A stretch of 64,000 bases of DNA from NCBI GenBank assembly GCA_030704615.1, contig CM060733.1, positions 53,940,001-54,004,000 on the forward strand, in the 5' to 3' direction. Position numbers and translations under genes: made by a program. This document shows, one piece after another, positions 37,101 through 46,308 of this stretch. The DNA comes from Takakia lepidozioides (lineage: Eukaryota; Streptophyta; Takakiopsida; Takakiales; Takakiaceae). The notes under the pieces were generated by a model. The model searched no databases, had not been told where the DNA came from, and saw nothing but the letters and a program-made list of their open reading frames with translations. Positions within the stretch are counted from its first letter, which is position 1, and each line of letters starts with the position of its first letter.

Positions 37101-39133
37101 TCCATCCTGCCTCCTCAGCTATCCCTGCTTGAGCAACACTAATGGAGAGATCCTTCCCCCCTGCCACTAGCAGCTGACACCTAAATTTCACCTAGGAAAC
37201 ACCCTATTTACAACACACTTATTCCTGTGCTGAATTGCTGACTAGACTTTCAAAATGTGTTGGGGAGAGAAGGAAGATGACAATTTGCAAGAAATTTTGT
37301 ACATCCTTTTTCTAAGACAACAGACATTCACCTTGTTGCCTTGATTGTCCCACCATTGACTGGGGTTCAAAAGTATTCCTTCCAAATTTTTTCCTCGTCT
37401 CTGTTGTGGGTTGTCAGATATTTGTATGCTACCCCATTGGCAGTAACCAGTGAGGAGCATTCAGAACCACCATCGATCCACCACTGAGCTAACTTACAAA
37501 CCTTGACATGAAAAATTAGGGACAAATCTGCTAAGAGGAAGGAAAAGGCTGAAATGTGTTGAAAAAGGTGCGCTCACCATGTTGCCCTTGACCTTGTGTT
37601 AGCTTTTCTTTCACCCACGGAGGCTTCAACCAACCCTCAACCCAAAGGACCTCTTGCGTGTGCTGCTCATGTCGGTAGTCCAGTGGTCTTGGATTGGTCT
37701 GCTGAAAACCACCACAGTGCAGCTGAGCAGCCAGCCTCCCAAAACCAAGCTGCCCCTCTTAAGTAAAACCCAGGAAAAACCCTAGGGCAATGTATTTTCA
37801 TGGCCTCTTTAGGAACAACAACCTGATGCAGACATGAACAGTCACTTTTGCAGAACACACAACCTTAGTCAAATCCTATAAGAAGAAACCCAACCTTGCC
37901 ATGGTGGTTGTCCTGCCACGGTGAAGGATCTTTAAGGAACTCCTGCCAGCGCTGTTCCATGCTCCATTGTTGACCTTTGTGCCAAAAACTTGAAGAGCAT
38001 CAACACTTTGACAGGTTCCTTTATGGAGTGCTAGTGTAGCTGTCAACAACATTCATGCGAGTCACTCTCAATTCTATCACATGTAACACGATGAGGAACA
38101 TACAGACACATCCAAAATTACAGATGCTAAACTAGCTTGTGCATGATAAGGCTGCCTCTCTAATCAGGGCTCACTCACATACTCACTTTCATTTTCAAAT
38201 CTTGGATGAGCTCCACCATCCACACCAGAATCAGAACTGCAGTTTGATATCTCTCCTGTTCTCCACCTTGTGCAATGGCAATTAGTTTGTCTTTCACCCA
38301 AAGAGAATTGAACCAATCCTCAATCCACAGTATGTCTTGTGTGCACAGCTTATGTCTGTAGTATGGAGATTCTGAATTGGTCTGTGAAAACCACCCGGAG
38401 TAGCTGAACAGGCACAGTTTGTAACAATCCACAAACCATCACCGTCCAAGTAACTTGCAAACTGCAGGGGACTTGCGCATCCTATTTTCATGCCCTGCTT
38501 ATGAAGAACTACCTACAATACTGACAACGCTGACAATGAGAGAAAAAATCGAGATTCCAACTTCACTCAACAAATAGGAGGGCAATCCAGTCACAAAACG
38601 TCATCATACCATGGTCAGACTTACTTCCTCTCCTTCAAATCCTATATGGAGAAAGCTCACCTCGTCAATGCCGTAGTCCCACCATTGTGAAGGATCCTTA
38701 AAGAACTCCTGCCAGCGCTGATGCAAGCTCCAGCATTGAACTGCGTGCCAGATATACCAATTATAGCCCTTGTCTGACTATCCTTTGTGTTTTCTTGCAT
38801 CTTCGACAAGATTAGATTGGTTTCTGCTGGATAGCTCATCCCGGACCCCCCCCGTGCATACAACACAGCGACCCCAAAAAACAAAACTACGAAATGTTTC
38901 GTGTTCTCACCTAATCTCATTGGCATCCCTGAAGGTTTGGGAGGCCCTATAGCGACCACTTGCAAGGGACCCCGTCCTTGGAACATTGCCAAGGGGGATA
39001 TTTTCAGCTCCACAGGCCAGCCCCTTAATCTGCTGCATGATGTGAGGCCTTTTGCATGGGCGAACCGAGAAGACAAGGCCTTGGGTATGGAGTCCGCATG
39101 CGTGCTCGGGGGAATTCCGGAACACGCTGCCAT
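34167..39133 (-). CDS. Fusion: three OSB-like PDF modules plus PPR-DYW protein
   Basis: Exons (minus): 39133-38911, 38740-38661, 38381-38267, 37974-37895, 37698-37593, 37428-37332, 37106-34167. Exon pairs 2/3, 4/5 and 6/7 each encode one module: a Trp-rich half (RWQEFFKDPSQWWD; RWQEFLKDPSPW; IWKEYF then LNPSQWWDNQ) followed after an intron by a PDF-like half (SPYYRHKLCTQDILWIEDWF; PLDYRHEQHTQEVLWVEGWL; GPDFKHKSTNEGLWMNS). This resembles the PDF motif of organellar single-stranded DNA-binding (OSB) proteins; no OB fold is evident in exon 1. Exon 7 continues without a stop into about 15-20 PLS-type PPR repeats, E/E+ region, PG box (KQPGWCCIEV) and a DYW domain with HSE, CGDCH and CSC zinc/catalytic residues, ending EYW. 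DYW domains deaminate C in organelle RNA. The long frame has no own ATG before the PDF half, so it needs the upstream exons. Phases fit throughout except for one missing base in exon 6 (AAAA run 37,369-37,372). Confidence 0.8.
34170..34520 (-). other. DYW deaminase domain of the PPR gene
   Basis: The last roughly 110 residues hold CHHSEKLAIAFGLIS (HxE zinc ligand and catalytic Glu), CGDCHTATKFIS (CxxC), a RFHHFEYGVCSCGEYW end and the expected spacing. The final triplet is EYW rather than DYW. The canonical spacing favours C-to-U activity. Confidence 0.85.
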
Positions 39134-39286
39134 CTTCACAAGCTCGTGAGAGAGACAGGGAGAAACAAAAACTAGGCTCGGGTCACTCCACCCACCCTAG
39201 AGAAGATTGTGTGAGGAACTTAATGGGTTCATAATAATATGTTGTCTTAGAAGGAAAATTCGAGAAGGACAGAGCTCGCTGTGGCG
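39134..39286. promoter_or_regulatory. Short divergent intergenic region (bidirectional promoter candidate)
   Basis: Only 153 bp separate the start codons of the PDF-PPR gene (minus, ATG at 39,133-39,131) and POP4 (plus, ATG at 39,287). No clear TATA box lies at a useful distance for either side; transcripts probably start within or overlap this interval. Confidence 0.5.
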
Positions 39287-42200
39287 ATGGCGCCAGACAC
39301 GCCGAAGGACCCAGCGTCGGAGAAGAAGAAGAATCGGCTTGCTGCCTTGGAACGCAAGCACACAACTCCTCCTGCAACCTCGCGTCAGCCACCTGCTGCC
39401 TCTCCGTTCCGTCCGCTCGCCAGCCACACTCCCAGTATGCTCTCTCTCTCTCTCTCTCACCCTCTCAGAAACAGAATTCTGTGCAAGGGCAGCGTCGGAT
39501 TGGAGCTGAGTGGGTTTCAAATTGTGTCTCTTTCTTCGTCTCTCATCTGAGGATTTGAGTTGTGTCCCTGGATAGTCTAGACCTCCAAGATGTATGGAAT
39601 GGGATTTCTATGTAGCTTTCTTTGTTCTTGTTTTGTTTGTTCGCCTGCCGGCTTTTGCTAGAGCTGTGATCTCGAATTTTCACAAGCTCTCTCTGTTGGT
39701 GGTCTCTCAGATTCGCTGAATTAAATTTCGGTCAATGAAACCTATGATGATCGGGCATGTTATTGAGTTTTCCTGTTTGGATCGTTCCATCCTCCAGACG
39801 GACTGTGTAACCCCCCTCTACAGTGCGCTGTTGTCACCCCTAAGGCTCCTGTTGGTCTCAGATCGATGTGGTGAATTCTAAATATGCATGCTATTACATG
39901 GGTGTCCCAGCAGAGGCATTGAAGTGAAGCCTCACTGCAGTATCATCGTAGTGGTACTACCTTGGCTGTTACTGATTTTCTGCTCTGCCAGCTCAACCAG
40001 CTTGAGCAAATCGTCTGGGATGGGGGAATAGGGTGCCGTGTTGATCATCTGACTTAGTTCACGTGATTGGTTGCAGAAGCTGACCCAAGTGATAAGAATT
40101 ATTCCAAGTTGTGCCCTTCAGTGTTCAATGGTATCATTGCAGCTCAGCTGCTGGTGGGTTTGCCTCCCTCTGTTACTCCTCATTCCATCATTCACTTTAT
40201 TGCCAAATGTACTTGTGACATGGAGGTGCTGTATACTTTTTGTTAAGGAGGGTGTCCACAGGTCTTATACCAACCTCATGCTCTCTCTCGACAGCATGCA
40301 TTCAATCAACTTTCAGTTTGCTGTGATCAGATTGTAGTCGGCTGTGGCACTTCTGGGTTGATTTTTGATTCTGTCAGACAAAACTCTGATATGCTCTGAG
40401 ACTGCTTATTTTTGCTTACCATTTGAGCCCTGGATATACTGGAGGTGTGATGACTGTGTATAGTCATAACATCAAGCCTGAGTCAATCTTCCTAGTTATT
40501 TTTCCTACGTCAACCAGTGTGAAAAAGTGTGCTCCAATTTTATTTATCCTTGATGTAGGTTGCCTAGCCATGATGAGTACGCTATGGGTAACCAATGAGA
40601 CAAAGCCCCAAGGACATGGGATAGCCAGGGAGTTGCCAATCAGTATATCTTCTCCCTCCCTGTCTCAGGTCTTTCTCTTTTTCTTCTTTCATTTTCCGTC
40701 AGATACCACCAGCTCCGAGAGAATCGGTAAATAGTGGGACCACGTCCTCCAGGACGTAGGAGAGTGAATGTGTCCAGGGAATTGTCAACGCATGCTCTCC
40801 GTCTAAGTGATATGGTTGGAGAAGTTCTTATTTCTTTCTTTCTTTATGCCATAAACTCTCCGAGTTTCTTGCAGACAGTACAGAGTTTCTTTCTTTCTCT
40901 AAGTCCTCATTTCATTTCATTTCATTTCTCTAAGTCCTAGCTTCTGGGTCAAGACTTGTTTACATGCCTCCCACAAGTCTCAGAGAATGGATGATGAGTG
41001 TATTCCACTCCTATAATAAAAGCTTGTCTTTTTGCATGAGATCTTTTGACTTTTACCTTGGTCTCTCTGATTTAGACATGTCACTTCCATTAAGCCTTCC
41101 AACCCTTTCTTCCATTTTGTCAATGCAGCTTTGCAAAGAGAGGGATGCAAACCTAGCAGTTGATGAGGTGTTGCGGAATCTGCTAGGGAGCAATGTGAAG
41201 ACAGCGAATGATATTGGGAGCACAATTAACAGCAGAGTACAAGACCGGATCCTGTTGCTTGACAACCCTGCCACCCAGGGTGGGGCAATCGATAGGGCCA
41301 AGGAAAGGGCCCATTCTAGCCATAGCAGGCGATCATTGAAGCACTTGTCTCTGCGCCAGCATCGGCGCTTGGGGTCCTTCAATTTGCCTGCTGAGTTTCA
41401 AAAGTAAGGCGAAGAAGGAACAAAAAAGCTCAATTGAGAGAACAATTGAGAGAAGAACATCTATGTCAACAACTAACACAACAACTAAATGTAGGTCTGT
41501 CTGTTGACAACGAGTGTAAGTCAAATTTTGAAGAACCACATGGAAGCTTATGATACTAACAGGGGTCCCTATACTCACAAAAATGCAGATAGTAGTGGTG
41601 TGGGGATTTTCCTCTACCTAGGCACGGGTTCATGTGGTGCTTCACATCTGGTATCATCACGAGATTACTTTGAGCTTTGTTTCTCTTGATTTGACTCATT
41701 CTCTTGGATTGACTTTCTATGTGATGAGACTGCATTCTTTCTGGCTTCCTTCCGCTTTTGCTGTTTGTTCTTCCATGTGTTTTTCTCTTTGATATCTATT
41801 TCTGGTGCATATGTTTTCATTTTCGGATGTTCTTTCCTTATCTTTGATGTGGATATTTCATTTTCTCTTTGCTTACCTCTCAAAATGAGTTCAGAGTTTA
41901 CCAGGCTTCAATTGATTTTATAAACTTTACAAATGAATTCTTGATATACTTCTGAAATCTAACAGCAAGAGCTTCAGAAATTTGAATGTTAAGTTGGAAT
42001 GGAGTAATTAAAAGCAATGGATGACTGCATTGATAGACAATATGTGTCTTCTGCACCCTGAACCTCGATTTACTCTTCATTTCATTAAACAGACTGACTT
42101 ACATGTGGGGCTGTTTGTAGGTATGAGTTGTACCTTCCCATGCATGAGATGTGGAAGGAATATGCCAAAAGCCTGGTGGAAGATTGCAGGCAAGCACCGT

Positions 42201-43016
42201 CTGAACTGATCACTTTTAGAGTACGACTCTTATCAATTGTCCATAAGGTTCGCATGATTTTTCACCTTCACCCAACTGACAATATTCATTGTGATATCTT
42301 GAACACAGTGCTGCAACTATCCAATCACGCCTTCTCACAGCCGATTTACACGGAGCTATACTTTCTGGTATGTTGTTTTTGTTTTCCTAGCTTAATTGTC
42401 AGTGCCTTGACTAACCTTGTTGACAGAGTTGTGACCAGAGAAACTAGACCTTAATCATGGTGGTAGCATGACTTGCTTCGCATTCTCCACAACAATGAAG
42501 TTGTAGTGGTCTTTCCTTTGCATCCTCCCTAATAGAAGTTATCCTTGTCTATTCAAGTTGTCCAGAATCCTAGACCGGTTTTATTATTTCGGATATGTGT
42601 AAACTGTACAAACTTTATTACCTGTGTGGCAGTTGGGGAATCCAAAAGCACGAGTTACATTGGGACACAGGGCATCATGGTGAGGGAGACAGAAAATACT
42701 TTTGGTATTGTCACCTCCAAGGACAAATTGCGGGGTATGTTGACCCAGCCTGAACTCTTTCATAATACTCTCTTCCCCCACAGCATCTTTCGGATGTTGG
42801 CACCAAGGCCATTTCAAGCGTGGTTAGACGATACTTTTTTCTGTGCACGCCCTCTCTCTCTCTCTCTTTTGAATCAAACAACGGCTTATGAGTACATTCT
42901 CTCGTTTGATTCGGTGGCAGCCCCTGACAAAGGTAGTTTCTGTCCCTTTGTGTTCCCCTCAAACTGAACTCGGGTTCAGTGGCCACAAGGCTACGGCAAA
43001 CAACGTCTTATGAGGA

Positions 43017-43069
<53 letters not shown>

Positions 43070-43318
43070 GCCTGTAAGGCTATGGTGATAACATCTCATG
43101 AGTGCATTCTCTTCTGCCTTCAACACCAGATTAGGAGTGTAATTTAAGAACCAAAATTTTTTGGGGACTGTTTGTTGCGGGCAGTGGTGCCCAAAGCAGG
43201 AACTGTGTTTATGTTGCAATGGGAATCTTGGCGCGTCACTCTGTTTGGCAACAATCTCTTCTTGCGGAGTCTGCACCCTCCCAAGCGGCGGCAGGTGAAG
43301 CCGACAATTGAGCTTTGA
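39287..43318 (+). CDS. POP4: RNase P/MRP protein subunit POP4 (RPP29)
   Basis: Exons: 39287-39434, 40077-40153, 41129-41403, 42121-42189, 42309-42367, 42633-42734, 43185-43318; 864 nt, 287 residues, all phases consistent. RPP29/POP4 is a nuclear subunit of RNase P and RNase MRP, in tRNA 5' maturation and rRNA processing. The N terminus is basic (EKKKNRLAALERKH). The conserved half contains RRSLKHLSLRQHRRLGSFNL, YELYLPMHEMWKEYAKSLV, LLTADLHGAIL, YIGTQGIMVRETENTFGIV and VPKAGTVF then LFGNNLFLRS, the Sm-like UPF0086 barrel. Intron 4 uses a GC donor (TGCAG|GCAAGC), required to keep frame. Intron 6 contains LINE 3'-end pieces and a long (TC)n tract. A plant nuclear RNase P protein subunit fits the MRP role even where protein-only RNase P exists. 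Confidence 0.9.
42846..43110 (+). mobile_element. Nested LINE 3'-end fragments with (TC)n tract in POP4 intron 6
   Basis: Bases 42,920-43,018 match the 3' end of the LINE at 49,401-51,235: CAGCCCCTGACAAAGGTAG, TCTGTCCCTTTGTG, GGCCACAAGGCTACGGCAAA and CAACGTCTTATGAGGACAT. They run straight into (TC)n at 43,019-43,064. A shorter piece (42,868-42,890, CAAACAACGGCTTATGAGTA) lies before it and a more diverged one (about 43,073-43,110, AAGGCTATGGTGATAAC) after it. Each ends in ATGAG.(A/G)CAT followed by TCTC. Confidence 0.8.
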
Positions 43319-44511
43319 AAGGTTTGGACATCATCACTCCCCATGTGATGTACCAACGGAAGAGTTCTTTGAATAGTAGGTTATAATTTCAGACAAGTGG
43401 GTTGCAAGCATCAAAGTTGTACTGGAAGAAAGAATAGGGGATAGGAAGGGTATAAGTGGGGAAGCGAGGGGTAAGAACAATCATTGAAACTCTTGGATAC
43501 AAATATAATGTTATTATCTGGACTTATTTCAGTTAGAAGCAAATTCACATCATTTTGATTGGAAAGCTTATACTTGATTTGGCCACAACAGATTTCCAGG
43601 GTTGTAGTGAGTGGACTCCCTGCAATTGTACGACAATCAGCAGGACAGTGGATTCCCACAATTTTGCCACCCTACAGTGGGCCCTGGTGCAGACTGTAGG
43701 GCCAATTCCAGCCAACCTCTTCAGCTACTGCCCCAGATTTCAAGGGCTCCTGCAGAGTTACTTTGTGGCATGATTAGTAGTTGCCTTAACATTGTTTTAT
43801 GGGAACTGCACGGAACATTAGGCTACACAGGTAAGGAGAGTTGCACTTTTGGTTATCTATTTCCTGTTATGTGAGAGCCATGAGATCAAATTTTGTGATC
43901 TGCACTTGAGCGGGCAGCCCAGTGGTTGGGTGTTTGTGCCTGTGCATAATGAGGGTGATCCTAGGTTCAATACTGCAAAGATGTTATTTTAGCCTTCTTT
44001 GAGCAGCAGGCTCAGTACATTCAGCGGATGCTAAACAGAGCTTATCTTGAATGTTTTACCTCTTCGTGTTATGCTTTATAACTCTTCAGATACCCTCTTG
44101 GTCTCTTCTGCCTCTTCAGATCTAGAAAACAAAATCCAGGTAGGTTGAAGCAAGTAAGGATTTCCTTTGTCCATTTCATTCAAATTCATAAGTGGCCTTA
44201 AAAAGTTGATGTCGGAGGTCTACTCTTCTCAGAGTTGTTTGTTACAACTTCATGTGGCTACCCCTTCAGGGTCTCCTTTGAGCGCTTCGCATCCAGAAAA
44301 CCACACCCAAATAGCTTGGAGTCTTCTTTGATGGGGAAAGAAAAAGCTTTGAGTCGATTGGAAGTGTCGCAGAGCAATGAAGCAAGATAAAGGAGCTTGC
44401 CCTCCCCATCTGCATCTCTTCCAAACAATCTGACTCCACCTTTTCCCCTCATCTCTCCCAGACTCTCCATAGCCCGCCACCATCTTTGTCCCTTGAAGCC
44501 AAGTTTGGCTT
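43319..44511. other. Intergenic; SINE-like piece at about 43,912-43,985
   Basis: A tRNA-like stretch (plus) has AGCCCAGTGGTTGGGTG as box A and CTAGGTTCAATACT (43,961) as box B. A 72-codon frame at 43,555-43,773 (SEWTPCNCTTISR) has no supporting gene context. Confidence 0.4.
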
Positions 44512-45216
44512 ATGTTCAATATGACGAAAATGGTTGCGGTGGCAGAGACTTCACATGCTGCAGAGAACTTAACTAATGAAAGCTTCAACATACGCAACAG
44601 AAATAGCAAAGTGGACAAGGAAGATGAGCGCAGAACACCTTCACACCGCATCCACGACACCCTTGCCGCTCTAAGAGCTCACAAGGGCCCAAGCGCTAGT
44701 GCCATTTGGAAAAGTGTCAACCTCCAGTCCAGGTCAGGGCTTGGCCGTACCTACAAGAAGGTAATTAGGTCTGCTTGCAAAAAGCTGACAGCTGAAGGCA
44801 AGCTTGTCAGAAATGGCCGCAACCTTCAAGTTGCACCGAGCTTCGTGCAGCTCTCAAGTGCAAGGAGGAGGAGGAGAAAGAGGAGGAGAAGGAGGAGTAG
44901 GAGGAAACGATCGAAGAGAAGTAGACATCGCCGTCGTCGAAGGGGAAGGAAGGTTCACAGAAGGAAGGTGCACAAAAGGAAGCATCGTTGTAAACGAAGC
45001 AGGAGAAAGAGGAGGAGGAGACCCAGAAGACGAAGACAACACCGTCGCTATAGATCTCCTTCTCACAGTAGTGAGAGAAGGCATTCCAAGAGAAGGTGCA
45101 GTGGGAGTCTGAGTAATGACGTTCCAACTGGAGTCAGCTTGACTCAATCACCTTCAGCCTCCATGCAACACTCGCCTCCTACCGAAACCCACTCTCCAGC
45201 TACTTCCCAGTATTGA
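44512..45216 (+). CDS. Linker-histone (H15)-like protein with long Arg-rich, protamine-like tail
   Basis: Single open frame of 234 residues. Residues about 40-110 (HRIHDTLAALRAHKGPSASA, SGLGRTYKKVIRSACKKLTA, EGKLVRNGRNLQVAPSF) match the winged-helix H15 fold of histone H1: helix 1, GPSASAIWKSV as helix 2, then basic helix 3 and the wing. A tail of roughly 70 residues follows, dominated by Arg with Lys, His and Ser (RRKRRRRRSRRKRSKRSRHR and similar), then a Ser/Thr/Pro-rich C terminus. Normal plant H1 tails are Lys/Ala/Pro-rich, so this is unusual. H1-derived, Arg-rich protamine-like proteins compact sperm chromatin in plants with swimming sperm. An SR-like nuclear protein is the alternative. 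The first ATG is used; an upstream exon cannot be excluded. Confidence 0.65.
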   Translation: MFNMTKMVAVAETSHAAENLTNESFNIRNRNSKVDKEDERRTPSHRIHDTLAALRAHKGPSASAIWKSVNLQSRSGLGRTYKKVIRSACKKLTAEGKLVRNGRNLQVAPSFVQLSSARRRRRKRRRRRSRRKRSKRSRHRRRRRGRKVHRRKVHKRKHRCKRSRRKRRRRPRRRRQHRRYRSPSHSSERRHSKRRCSGSLSNDVPTGVSLTQSPSASMQHSPPTETHSPATSQY

Positions 45217-46308
45217 CCCACCCGCATACCTGAATGCTGCAGATGTATAGATAATAATGTGTGCAGTCACTGTCTCTCACAACCCAATCTACATGTTTGT
45301 TATTCAGTGCAGAACTGGAGTCAACTACAGTACTTTTCATCATCTGATTGTCCAGTTCTTCGTTTACCTCTCTCTCACTCTCTCCTTCTCTCCCTGGCTC
45401 CATGAGAGTAGCCTGACTGAATCGCTGTATGTCTGCTCGTTCTGCAGGGTCCTTCCTGCCACCGAACAATACGAGTTGAACACACTGCAAGCTTGTACTG
45501 AAATACCCGAGGCATACATTTGCATGGACATACCAAGGAGCCCACCAACAAAGCCCAAGGAGACAGCTACCGAGTGGATGTCATATGTGTAGTGACATGT
45601 TGACCTGCAACAAATCTAACTTCATACCATACTCCAAGATGAATCAGGGATCCAAAATGCTTGTTTTCTGATGATCACTTGCTAGTTTGATTTCGAGCTT
45701 ACCACGACCCAATTCCATTTACTGGAAGCGCGATGATGGGGAGGGTGCCCAATGATGCTGTTGAAGACATGGGGAAGAGAAGAGATGGAGGACAGATGCC
45801 ACAGCATTGATACTGCATATCAATACACCTAATAAGCAACTCAATTCTCAATTCAAGTTTTTGAAAGGCAGCCCAATTGAAGAGCCTGACATGGAATTTG
45901 GTCTACTTGACAAACCCAATCATGTGCCCACCATTGTCCAGCGTAATCTCCTTCAGTTTACAAAACCTACTTCAAAGCACATGTATTCTATTGGGTAAAT
46001 GTAACAAATTGAGGTCTAGCAATGTCCCCAAGGAAATTTGTAGTTCAGCACTGAGACACCTCTTCACATAGTACTAGTCCTACAGCAACATACCATGTCG
46101 TACATTTGCCTCCCCTGTTTATCTCTCTTCCACCTGCAAGTAAATGGTTCCTGAAATGACACACGTCAGTTGCTAAATCCTCCACCCTACTCTCTGGACT
46201 GTTTAAAACTTGTGAGCTATGATACAAAACTCCCGCCGCAGCAGCTTTCGACAGTCTGACAACAGAATGATACGAACTATAGAGAGCCTACAACAGTTAC
46301 TTCGGTCA
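45217..46308. other. Intergenic; possible small exon at 45,450-45,592 (+)
   Basis: After TTCTGCAG at about 45,447 an open stretch reads VLPATEQYELNTLQACTEIP and ends MSYV-stop at 45,592. It could be an alternative last exon of the H15-like gene, but no good donor was found. Otherwise nothing supported. Confidence 0.25.

Noticed and set aside
42585-42967. Continuous 140-codon frame in POP4 region taken as one exon
   Set aside because: Conservation stops at KLRG where a donor (G|GTATGT) fits; the rest is LINE-derived intron sequence.
43555-43773. Thrombospondin-like motif SEWTPCNC
   Set aside because: Isolated short match in an intergenic frame with no further Cys pattern.
44804-45147. Overlapping frames opposite or offset to the H15-like gene (Ser-rich, Gly/Glu-rich)
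   Set aside because: Shadows of the Arg-rich codon run.
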